Source of the DNA: Lunularia cruciata
Taxonomy: Eukaryota > Streptophyta > Marchantiopsida > Lunulariales > Lunulariaceae
Direction: 5' to 3'
Assembly (NCBI GenBank): GCA_948567375.1
Contig: OX419756.1
Coordinates: 3,787,001 to 3,851,000 of the forward strand
Length of the DNA stretch: 64,000 nucleotides
Of the stretch, positions 47,460 to 59,820 are shown one piece after another; positions within the stretch are counted from its first letter, which is position 1; each line of letters opens with the position of its first letter. The notes beneath the pieces were generated by a model. That model saw nothing but the letters and a program-made list of their open reading frames with translations, searched no databases and was not told where the DNA came from. Made by a program: the position numbers and the translations under genes.

Positions 47460-50400
47460 ACAATCGCACTAAATTATATGTAATTTTACATGGCCTTGAG
47501 GTTCTAAACACAAAAGGTCCGATTTCCCATCTTATTCAGATTGTTCATTCTAAAGTGAGATTTAACGCCATCTCACCTCTTCAAATTTTGCTTTTAGTGC
47601 TTGATGGGGGTCTTCGCTTCCTTCTTGTAATCTTATGTGCGAGTCATTTTACATTTCCGGAATATTTCTGGAATGGGAAGGACTCTAAGCCGATGCAGTA
47701 AATATGCATTATGCGCATTAGCATGTGAGGAATTATTCAACAGTAGATACGGTTTTTCAATGGGGAAGCAAGCTATGATACCTACTTAATTCCTATCGTC
47801 TGCTCTTTGTACTTTGAGGTTGGCTCATGCTTAAAGAGAATCTCAAGGGTCACATTCTGAATAGATGGCATTTTATCACAAAATTAAAGGATAGAATGTT
47901 GTGAGTTCGTATACTTAGGAGTTAGCGCATCAATGAAATTTGGATTATTTGATTCTAAAAGCAAATGCTGAAGTGAAGTGAGATTCTAAATCTCCCTTTT
48001 ATGCTCTTGAACTTCTCAAGTTCTTTGCCAAGCAGGGTAGAGTAGAATTTTAAAATCATGGTGGATTGAGAATATTCATTCTCTTTTTTATTTGATTGGA
48101 TCAAATATCAAAATTTTATAAGCTTTCTTCCTCCAATGAAATTAAAATTATAGTAAAGGACAGTATAACATCTCTTTATAATTTCTTGAATATCATTTTA
48201 GGTTAAATTTAATATTATATTTTTAAAATTTGTTTCAAATTTCTTGAACCTGCAATATATAAACGTAGATTAACAAGTTTTTAAACTTTAATGGTCAAAT
48301 AAAATTTCAGAGATGTCTCTTTTAATTTAAATATTATTATAATTTATAATATATTATTTCTTACTTTGTACTACAAGTCAATAAGATGTTTGAGATCTAG
48401 AATTCGATAATTGAGTTTACCAAAGGTACATTTGTGTTCAAGATATGGATATCTAAATTAGAGAATTTTACATATGAATCCAAAAAATGCCTATCTCAGT
48501 TTGTAGATCTGGACATTTGAGTATATCTGACCTTTCGGATATCAACATTTGACTTGATTGCAATGGATAGACTTCGAATGTTGGGTTTTGAAAAACTTCA
48601 TTTTTAGTGAATTCTTAGAGATTTGTCCTACGCTTCTCGGAAGGAGAGGAGAATCACAACTTGTTCATTGTATTAATATCTGAACGAATTAAGTATTACG
48701 TTACAAGGTATAATCGACTTATAAGGATTCCGATTAACAAAAAAGAAAAACGTTTAGACGACCTGTCTTCGGGAACGAAATATTCTTCATTGACTTATGT
48801 GACTTCATCCAGAAACAACTAAATGGATTAAATTTTGTCCAAATATGAAATATGACATTGAAGTACAAATGCAGACATTGATTTTTGTCTAAATGACATT
48901 GAAGTACAAATACAGACAAATATAGACGTGAACATCCAAACCCCAAGTCTGGATACCGACAATTAAAAAATGAAGTGTACTTGCGGACTCTTTGGGAAAC
49001 ATAAGTGCAATCTCAGGGCAGGAACAGCTGCATTGCACTTTATCGAGAGTGGACTGGTCATATTGTACATACATTTTCTACTAACTTGGTCTAATATAGG
49101 CAGATATGGTAGAATTATGTAGTTGTCAGGTAGAGAGCTTTAGAGTGATATGCTGCGGCTGTTTAGTTGGTAATTCAGTTCTCTATTTGGCAACTTCTGT
49201 CTTGGTATGAATATGCTGTACTTGTTGGCAATAACCTGTTGAACCTGGTAAGGACGAATCCTGGAGATGGATCCACCCCTCAGCAACTTCATCAGGGCAG
49301 TAGAGGAAAGCTTAAAATTAAGCGACGAAAGGATTGTCTTGTGTTCAGCCGACTTCTCCGTGTAATGTTACAATCTCAAAAACTTTCAAAATCCAGAGTA
49401 GCTAATTGACTACATTCAATTGTCTTCTGCAAAAATCTTGAGCTACTCTGGATTTCTACTTCTTTTATCCAAGTTGATTTAAAACATGACATAACACAAA
49501 TGAATTTGCTTGTCCACATCAAAGAGATTTCCTTCTGAATTGGTGGTGTCCAGGAATTAAAGGTCCTTGGTGATTCATGTTCAAACATCTCGTATACCCC
49601 AGTTCTTCCCTTCATGTGTGCAAAACAGTTCGATTCGGTGGGAAGAAAGATTGTTGTACTCTCATGATCCATGACGGGTGTACACTTCATACTCTGTCAC
49701 GTCCGAGGAATGGTCAGCATCCATCTTAGTTAGCTTCCATCTTTCCAGACGACATTCCACTGTCATGATTTATGACTGGTGCACAGTGTCACATATATCT
49801 CAAGTTCAGTAGTCGCACTGATCTGACATGATTTACAACTGGTACAAGTATATTTCAACTTCAGGAACACTTACCTTTGAGAGAAGTGTGTCGATTGGCT
49901 ACCTGCTGATACGGAGAAAGGTCGCTGCAATGGCATGATCCATGATGGGTCGCTGCACTTTCCATTGTCAACTAGTCGCTTTATGTGTCAGATTGTCACT
50001 CAAAATGTGGGGGAGTTCGCGGAAGAGAATAAACACTGTATACTGTGCACCACTGTCCGTCATGACTCATGACCAATGCATTTGATTGAAATCTCAGTAC
50101 GTTGCAGGCAGACTACGTGAGTTGTCCATTATGTTCGTTGGTGGAGATTGTCTTCTGGAGATGCGGGACAAATTTGCATGCTTTCCTTACAGATCCGTTA
50201 AGAGGTGACGTTGGCCTCGTCACTTCTGTGTGACCCGATGTCAACTCTTGAGATTCAGCTGCGACTTTGGTGTGACATTGCGTCAATCTTTTCGGTTCAT
50301 ATGCTCCCCTCATCGGCACACATAAAATAGACAGCCCGCAAGCGATTCATCTACCGCAGCTCTTTTGCGATAAATGCCGCCAGAGTGGCATCTACACAGC

Positions 50401-52500
50401 GAAAGTTGATGTGCCGCCATATGCTTGTTATCTTTGACAACGGCACGCCAGCAATTTCGACCCTTCAACTGTAGACCTGGTGTTGGTGTTGTTATTTCAT
50501 GATCCAACCATCGTGCAAACAACCCCAAATCTGTTCAGGTCGCATGTCCATTTCCTCAATTAATACGGGTTCCCTACCACCCAAATTTTGTCACCAAATT
50601 GTATTTCCCAGCATCTTCAGACGATTCCCATACTATTCGATCGGGAACGTCCAACTACATTCTGAACCCTTCTGGTTGCAATACATAAGCTGCTTGATGA
50701 TGAAAGCAGATAAGTCCTCATGACATGAATCACAGTTCCAAGTAATTATCCGTGGCCGCAAGAAGTAGTTACTGTATGTGCCATTTGACAGGAGAATTAG
50801 CTCAAGCGGCAAGACACCCAACGGGAACTAGGAATCGAGAAATTGTAGACATCTGTGTGGCATTCATAACAGGCAAGAGCAATCTGATTGTGTGTGAGAA
50901 CGAGTAGAGTCGGTAGTCGAGGAATCCGACGGATTCACAATCAGCAACGCAGACCATTCTACTATAGATGATGCTTACAATACAAAGCGCTACGGTTGTC
51001 TGGCTTCTTCTCTCAGTCTAACATCAAGCAGATAATCATAGCGCTTGACACAAAACAAATACATGTTATCAACCTCCACTACTGAGAAATGGACTCAAGT
51101 AAATTTCTGCAATCAGTAGGACGTCAGCTCAGAAGCCTTGCAAAGCATGTGCTCGCAATCATCATGACGCAGACATTGACTCTCCAGCCAATGTACCAAG
51201 ACGTCAAACTCTAAGCCCGAGCATAGGCTCGATCATCAGATGATCCTCGACTTAGACAATCGGAAGTTTTGGAGGTAAATTATGCAGAACGTAGGTTGAG
51301 GAAGGTGTGCTGTGGCATGTTTGTAACACGAACTGTCCCTAAATTGAAGTCATTGAACGTCTGTCTCTGAATTGAATTGGAAACCTTCTTCATGAGTCTG
51401 CCTTCTTAAATTCGGTGGTCGTATTAACCAATCGAATAGTTAATCCTGTCAAACAAGGGATTTGGCATCACCCGTTTCGACCCTTTAGTGATTTCACTTG
51501 CAAAGAGCGTAAAGAAGTAACGAGATATGCCCAATGGGTTCTTTAAGTTTAGTGCTTGAGGTTTGAAGAGCTCATTAACCGAAAGTACACTGCATTGTTT
51601 GGTAAACTATGTGAAACTTGACTGACAGATGTCCGGTCGGTGACACTGATAAAGTGTATCATGCTTATGATGGCTTTGCTGGGAGGCGAGATTGCTAAGT
51701 GGAAAGAGCCACCGGACTGTAGTAACTGTTTCATCCGCCCATGTCAGCTCGCGGAATAGGTCACAGGCAGGGATATCACTGCTACAAATCATGGGCTCAT
51801 GAAACCTGAGCACTCGACCTATTTAACTCCCTTCTTCACGTAATCAGATGCACTTGATTTTCTTATATTACTTATTGTCGACAATGATAAGAACTTGGAT
51901 CAAATCCAGACGATCTAGAGTATGTATCTCACACAATTCTGACGTTACAGTGAATGATGTAATAAACTGCCCTTCATGTCCAGATAAGCGGCTTGCGAAA
52001 GCACCTGGGTTATAGCCCTGAGATTCTGTTTCCTGAGAATGCACGCATTCTCGTGACAGACCCAATTTATGGAATTTATTGTCCACGACCCCTTGATCTT
52101 CGGCCTGAGCCTTGTACATCCTCCTTCCGAGTAAGTTGAAATTAACAGCAGAAGCTTTGTGTCACCATTGTTGGTGCTCACAGAACTCTCGGATCCAAAC
52201 CGCGAACGGCTCGTTCTACGAACCTCCAACCTTCTACTGCATTTGAAAATTCAAATTTGCATTCACTTCTCGCTCAGGTACACGTACAATCGGAAGATAT
52301 CTTGTCTGGGCAACGGGATATCGTGACGTAATTTCTCCAGTTTAGTTAGACAGATATTAGTCGCATGAGTAAAGACCATATCTGTCACTACGCTTCATTC
52401 TTAGAAATTCTCCTGGATCGATCCATAAGTAAGTATTTCGTAACGCATGCTCCCAATCTAAGACACTCCCGAGATTTGGTCATCGTCAACGGTTGAGTTC
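47460..52500. other. Interval without a recognised gene
   Basis: 47.5-48.6 kb is AT-rich. From 48.6 to 52.5 kb composition is balanced, but I see only short frames on both strands and no chain of exons. A spaced motif, CATGATYYATGACTGGTGCA and variants, recurs at about 49660, 49763, 49827, 49930 and 50058. A 26-bp TA run lies at about 52535. Confidence 0.4.
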
Positions 52501-55500
52501 ACTTGGGGCCGGATGTCTATATCTTTAAGATCTTATATATATATATATATATATATATATACGCAATTATCAATAAAATCTAATTTTGAGAAAGTTAGAA
52601 TAAATCCAAGTTGTATCTCCCTATATGTATTTCTTCTGATATCTTTCTTACCAGAATAAAACGTTTGTTCTGCAGAGTAGAGTGTGTTTTAACTCTTCTC
52701 TGCGATTATTATATTAGAGTTTGATAATGAGTGTCCGATCTAACGATCTACATGGCAAGGCATTAGTTTGGTATTAACTTGGCAAGGTTTAATACCAAAT
52801 ACTCAAATTATAATTTTATCGTATATTATTATAAAAATAATTATAGAAAGTATATATACTTATTTTATAAATAGATAAATAAGAATAAATAATGGAACAG
52901 GAGACGCACGATTTACAATTTGGATCTTCTTATTGGAAAATAGTTTTGTAATCTACTCGTATCTAATTAACAATGTACATTACTATTACGAAGTTTAAGA
53001 CTGGAAAGGCGATCGCGTAGAGCACATGAAGGAAGGGAAGACCCCATCATTAAAAGGTGTAGCCAAGTATGTTCTTAACATGAAGTAAAATTAGAAAGGA
53101 CATTACTAGAACTTTTGTTGGTCCTTGCATACAGGAGGTGAATATACCCCGCTAAAGACTTACTCTTACCCACTTACTTGTCACCGATTAATAAATAAAT
53201 TAATGAATTTTTTTATCTTTATCCTCAAGTTTGAATTACCTTCCACTCGGACATAAGTTTCGGGAAATATTTGTTGGAATTCCATATTGTTATCTTCTGG
53301 CGAATTTCTGATGCGAAAAGTAAATTATATATCAAGGTGGGTTAAGGTGTTACATCTATTGGCATTCCCTATCTTGATGAGTCCCACTTAAATCTGATTT
53401 TAGATGATTAATTACGAAATAAGTGTGGGGGCCCTATTGCCTAAGTCCGAAAGAGTGCTCTGGAACCTATAAATACGGGTAAATTTACAACCCAATTATC
53501 CGGGAAGCATAATACAAAGTTGCTAAAATTACAACATAGATCTTTTAACACATTATCGTCGGCTTGAAGTATAGTACTAACCTTCGGATATGAATAATGT
53601 TTTTCTGGATATATCTCCGTCGTTCTTCTTGGCTCTCTCGGGCACCGATAACTCTCTCCTGTAATTTCTCTTGTTCCCGTGAAATTCTGTCTTGCTACTA
53701 AACGTCATTGTTGAGGGTCACCGGTGATAGAGCGGAACGGAATGTGAAAAGTTGTGACGCGATCTGAAGTTACAGTGTCGCGTAAAGCGTGCCGGGCGTC
53801 GACGGCGACATGGGAGAAACGTCGACCGTGAGCTGCTCTACAACGATAGGTGGCCGTAAACTGGTAGATGCGGGAGTTTCTGCAGTTGCTATTGGTAGAA
53901 TGTCGGCCGTGGGCCGTGGGCCGCTCTACCCTCGCCGTCCGACAGATTAAGCCTGGAGCCGTCACCCCGCCGTCATCGCCGTCGGCGGCTGCTGTGGGGC
54001 CGTCCACATCTTCCTAAACGGAATGGGTTGCTTGAGCCTTCAAATTAAACTCGTAGTTTCGGTAGCCATTTCCGGAATGGAATAATTAACGTGAAATTCA
54101 TCGACAATTTCCCTAGGTTCTTGATACTCTTGTTTGGAGATGAGAATCCCGATAACATAAAGTAGATTGCCAAACAATTTGATCCATAAAATATGTTTTC
54201 CTTATCCATATCTAATTATAAATTCCATAAACTGTAACCTGCCATCTAGATTTAGAAACGTCAACAACACCAGAGAAATTGCATAAGTCCATTAAAAAGG
54301 GTGTAAATGTAAAATTGTGAATCAGCTTTTAGTGGCTTTCGTGACTTATATAGCACCGTACTATGACCATTGTTCGTTAGAACAAGAAGAAAAGAATTAC
54401 ATATTGCTGACAATGTTTCCCTTCTGGCAGCTCTGTGTAATTGCAAAGGATCTTTTCAAAATTATTGGTTCGTTAGGAAGGGCTAAAGTCTCAAATTGGT
54501 CTTGCTAAGGCCAAAGGGAAGTTTATTTAAGAAACCACCTTACTAATCAGACATCAGTCTATGATCTAATGCGAAATTCCTTGGAAATTAGTACGCTTTT
54601 TGCAATCTCTAATTTTTATTTTTTTATTTAGGCTTCTTGCTTCTTGCTTCTTGTTTAGAACATTTGCTTCTTGTTCTAGAACATTTTAAATTTAGATCTT
54701 CAATCTCCTGGAGATGTTATATAAAATTCGAATATTATTTAACGAACTTGTTAAGAAGCAATGAAATGAAGTAAGAAACGATATACCTCTACTCATAACT
54801 TATATTCATATATTCCTTATAGGTTAAATATTTGACATAAGATAAAAGATTGTCGCATATGATGTAAATGTATATCATTTTATGTCCCTTTGGAGGACAA
54901 AAGATTGTTGCCTATGATGTAATTTCTATGTTGTCACGGGAGAGTGGATACTTGACATAGAGAGAGCATTAGTATATGTTGCGAAATATTCATATAATAG
55001 AGACTTAATATAGTTTGAGATGATCAAGTCATACTAGTAGAAATTAGAGTTACGTACCTCATATGAAATTTAGTTTCAAAGTAGGTGTCTACACATCTTT
55101 TTGGAGGAGGTATAAGTAGATCGGAGTTAGCCTAATATCTCCCGGTAAAGAGATATTTGGCAAGATTACTTGTTTGATAATTTAGCTTTGAAGTTATGTG
55201 GATAGTTTATAAGAGATTGCACTCTACTATATTAAGCAACAAAGGGTATTAATGTCACCTTCCTATTTGGTAGCTTACTTTACATAGTGAAAATCTATTG
55301 CTTTGTAGAGAGTTTGGGTTATAGCACTTTCTAAAAGAACAACCATGCTTCTTAGTATACTTAGAGTGGTTTGTATGCCATGTGATTTATATAGTTCTAC
55401 AATCTTAGGTGTAATAGGAGAGATTATTGAGCGCAATGCTATGAATTCTTAACTCAACTTCACCCAAATTTAGTTTCCTTATAGAGTTGAATGAGGGTAT

Positions 55501-57300
55501 TTCTGTCTTTGATGTTATCTTATTGTCTCTTCCTTTTAAATCAAGAGATAAAGAAAAAAACACCATATTTCACAATTAGCAGCCTTTTGATATATGAAAA
55601 TTTTTATTCTTAAATTGTTATTTCTTTGACTTAGAAATTATCAATAAAGACTATTAACTTAGTTGATCAAGTTAGATATCTCATTGAGCAAGTTTGCTAG
55701 ATCAGCAAGCAGTTAAGAGATTTTCTGTACTTCTTAGATTGCAATTTCAATGAAATGTTAAAGAACTTAAGTAGAAATTTGTAAAATCTCTAGTTTACTT
55801 ATTGCTGAATTGGCATTTTATTGATATGAAAACTAACCTTACTATAGCTGCTATTACTTGTACATGTTTTGAACTTAAGATTAAGAGAGTGAAAGCTAGT
55901 AAGACTAGGTCAATTCCTATTATAAGTAATAATTGACTGTTAGTAATCCCACATCAAATATATCTTTGAATTTGGAATCTATACGATATAAGAATAAATA
56001 TAAAGACTAATTTAAATTATCTAATTCTACAAGACTATGGTTACATGGAATTCACTACTACCATAAATTTTAGATTCTAAATATGTACTATGATATAAGT
56101 TGTGAAATTTAAGTTAATATATGAAGGGGAGAAGATTTAAAATTTTAAAAGAAAGTTACGGAATTCTAAGTATTTTGTGCACAAAAATTACGATGATTAA
56201 CATTGTTAAGATTACTAAAAGTTCTTCAAGATTTGGACTAAGTTCCTCAAGGTTTATAACTCAAGTTGATTACATAGGAAGGTTCGAGGACTACCTCGTA
56301 CTTTACTTTTAAACCTTACAGATTCAAAGTCTAAATTTGCAATGGTGTAAAATCAAGTTAAGTAAATAGTAAGTAACATGAAATAACTAAATTTTATTTA
56401 TTTATTTATAAAAAAATATTAAATATTATAATTCATCTGCAAAGTAGTTGCTAAAAAGTTGATTCTTTAGATTGCTCAAACTTTTTAATCTAAGAAAATT
56501 TGCATGGTCTTTATAAAAAAATTTATTCTAAATCCGTTATTTACAGCCATAGCCATTTTATAAAAATAAAAAATTAGTATTTGGAAAATATTTAATAATT
56601 ATTGGTATCAGTTTGATTTGATGCTTCATTTTATATATTATATCAAATAACATATTTTTTACACTTGTACAAAACCAATTAATAAATTAAGAATTACTTT
56701 GAACTATTTGTAAATTCAAGATGGTTAATTATATTTATAATTTAAATCAATTATAATATTTATTTTTTACCAAATTAAAGGCTTATATCACCACACAAAC
56801 TTATAATTTCTAAATTTTAAACCCTGATCAACTGAAATTACATAATTGGAGATATGACCAGTTTACAAAATCATATCAAATGTTTATTAGTTTAAAGCAG
56901 GCTTTTATGGTTCATCGGATAAATATTCATATATTTTAATATATTTAAGATGTATTTTTAATACAGTCAAAATTATAATCTATCTCTGTATTTACAAAAA
57001 TAATTACTATATATATATTATTAATTTATTCTGGATTATAATAATTATAAATTATTTTTGAGAATAATTTTTAATTAAAAATATAAGATATATACAGAAA
57101 ACCATTCTACTATCATAAATTATCTTACAAATCAATTAATGCAGATGTAACTTACTTGTTCAATTCATTTATCATACGGGGGATGAATTCAAAAATCTTG
57201 TTAATTAACTAAATTAATTCTTATAATTCTCTCGAACAAAACGACAGCGTAGTAAAAATGAAAGATGGAGAGACTCATAATAAACAAAACTTCAATAGTC
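52500..57300. other. AT-rich interval with one GC-rich island
   Basis: Mostly AT-rich, with no frame that I trust. The exception is 53700-54010, a sharp GC- and CG-rich patch. Its 100-codon minus-strand frame is rich in Arg, Thr and Ala and resembles compositional bias more than a protein. 52990-53040 resembles the flank repeat seen at 25650 and 26270. 54.0-57.3 kb has nothing visible. Confidence 0.45.
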
Positions 57301-57536
57301 TTCGTGCCCTGTCAATATCCTGCGTTGGGCAGCCGTGATAGGAAGTGGTACGTGGTACCATGATAGTGAAAGTTGACTAACGTACTGTTCCTCTCACTAC
57401 ACTTTAAGTGCACTGTTTGTGCGTCACAGTACTAATGGCTACCTAGAGCGAAGGGCCTTGACATATGATAAGTGCGCAGTATACCGTATCTTCTACGGCC
57501 AATCTGCCCTTGCTAGTTCTTGTAGTCTGTACTCAC

Positions 57537-57964
57537 CGTCGTGGATGCTCGAAATTTTCGAGCGTGCCATCAAATTTGTAAGGAATAGAAATCGGTGTAC
57601 TGTCAGCAGTGATGAGCATGTCAGGGTTGTTCGTGTGCTCGAACTGCATTAAAGCCTTGAAATCGGACGAGTAAAGTACCGTGCTGATAATGGTGCTAGG
57701 ATAATTTTCTTTAACTGTTACATGATGGGGTATGCAGACCGTGACGAGAGGAGCTCTAGCTGGTCTAATTGAGCAGTTCACCTTTATACCAGAGCATGCC
57801 TCGTCGATCTGATTGTAGTCGTTACTGGGAAATGGATCGAGTTCAATGCGCGTCCTGATATTCGTGATCTGGTTTAAGACCGGAAGTCCTTGTCGACAAA
57901 GTATTGGCAATGATTGCCACGATTGGACGCAAAAGACCAGAAGGACTTCATGAGGTCTCTGCAA
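57537..57964 (-). pseudogene. Possible RAD9-like exon or gene fragment
   Basis: A 143-codon open minus-strand frame ends at a strong splice donor (CGACG|GTGAGT at 57537-57532). Its text includes RTRIELDPFPSNDYNQID and later SDFKALMQFEHTNNPDMLI, then STPISIPYKFDGTLENFE. The order resembles the C-terminal half of the RAD9 clamp domain of the 9-1-1 DNA-damage checkpoint complex: a T-x-I/L-x-L strand, a D/E-Y/F-x-Q block, an F-K/R-A/G-L helix with E and N, then P-rich strands ending in F. The match is weak, and about 40 extra residues separate the parts. No other exon of such a gene was found nearby, so a relic is likelier than a working gene. It could be something else. Confidence 0.35.
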
Positions 57965-57969
57965 AACCT

Positions 57970-59800
57970 CAAACTTTAAGACAACGAAGTACGCTCTGGT
58001 CTAGGTGATAACAGTTTGTGACACTTCCACACGGGAGCAGATCGATATCCCTGGTTTGGCGCACTGATGTACGAGGCACATCACACGACAACTGGTCACC
58101 TTAGAGGGCTTCGAGTTGTCACTGCTCTCGACAACAATGGGGAAGTTCGAGACCTTCTTCTAAGGTGTACTTCATAGCTTAAGCGTTGCATTTTGCAGTG
58201 GGACAAGATATACAGCTACACCATAAAAAGATCGCAGCAATTGTGATATGTGAAGGGTGGTGTTGGAAAGTTTCTAAGAGGCATCCAGGGGTTTGAAACC
58301 GTAGCTTAAAATTTCTCTAGATCGAGTCTCCATATAAGCTAGTGTGGGCCATGGTTGAATATGGCTTGACCTCGAACCCCCTCTATCGTGGGGACCAGGT
58401 TCGTACATTGACCAAATACTAGGTAAATTAATAAGTACTGTGAGATGGATAAAATTGACTCAAGAATTAGTTTCTGCTTCCAGATGTGAAACTAGAACAG
58501 GAGAGAGCGAGAATACGATCTCATAACCTGCATTTATAATGATAAAGCACTGAGCAATATCCCCCTATGCACCGTGCAGTACAACAATGCTGCTCGTAGT
58601 TGCACAGGTGATGCCGTAAAGAGAATGATCTGTTGCTGACTTCAGAATGACGAGTATGACGAGTAATGCGACGACGTCAGATTCTAGAGTGGGGTATACT
58701 GGAAGTCAAAAGCAGACACTCTAAAGGTTGTTCAGATGACTTTGGACCACTATGATCACGTGAAGCATGTTCAAAGTATGCTGATGAAACGTTAGGAATG
58801 AGATGTATCGGCACGAGCATGCGCACAACTGCAAAGTCCAACGACAAGCTAGCAGTGCCCTCTGCTTCAGAGCTGCCAAGCTCTGAAGAACCAGATTTGC
58901 TCGTAGGTAAGGCATGCACTCTTGGGTCAGGATCCAAGTTCATGAGTTCTTCCTTCGGATATCAGATCAAGTAACTTTCGAATATAACGTCGAGGATTTG
59001 TTGTGTAATCTACTCATGAGCAGTTGGGGCCCAGGTTGGACAAAGAGCAAAACCCACCGAGACTGCATCCGGTACTACTGGGATTCTAATGAACCTCAAT
59101 CAAAGCGTGAAGAATGTCTCATCAAACATCCATTGAGGGAGAGAGCCGTTGGAGCAATGGATTGCCAAAGAGTTTAAATTTGATCATCGGAGTATCACTC
59201 ACATAGGAATAAATATATCCCAAGTCCAAGCAGGGGAAATGGCAATTTGTACAAGAGTTTGCATTTCTCAAGTAAGTGTACATTGAGTTAACTAGCAATG
59301 GCTAAGGCATTCGTAGGAGCTGAAGTTTGGGCTAGCTAAATCGTGACTCAAGCTGGATCGACAACAGATGACGATCTAGACTAGGGGGTAAACACACATA
59401 TACAAGACTGCATATGTTTCCTAAGCATGAGTCATGCCTGAAAAGAAGAAGGAAAAGAAAAGGGAAGTCCTCAAGCTGCAGACACAGAATGCTGCGCACA
59501 CAAAAAGCATGGTCTGATCCCCAAAGTGATATTCTAAACTAGAAGGGTTTGGTTGTCTTTCAATTTCAACATTTGTAGACTACAAAGGGGCTGCTCTCGT
59601 AAGTGTACTGTACAGATATGCTTGACCTAGAGCACCTCCCACGAGCATGCATGCCATTAGCTAGCCACTGTACGTGATATAGTGTGCCACCCTTATGGCT
59701 GAGCGTATATGATTTCTAGTCATGCTGTAATATACAGAAGAGAAAAGATTCTCGACTTCTAAATTCTACTCGACATTCTTACTGAGAGACTCATGAATCT
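57970..59800. other. Interval 3' of the PHD-finger gene, no confident gene
   Basis: Balanced composition, with short frames on both strands. A minus frame at 58677-58943 and a plus frame at 58914-59177 (FEYNVEDLLCNLLMSS) show no known domain and no partner exons. The right end probably holds the 3' untranslated region of the minus-strand PHD-finger gene. Confidence 0.4.
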
Positions 59801-59820
59801 ATCACAAAACGCTGGATGCT

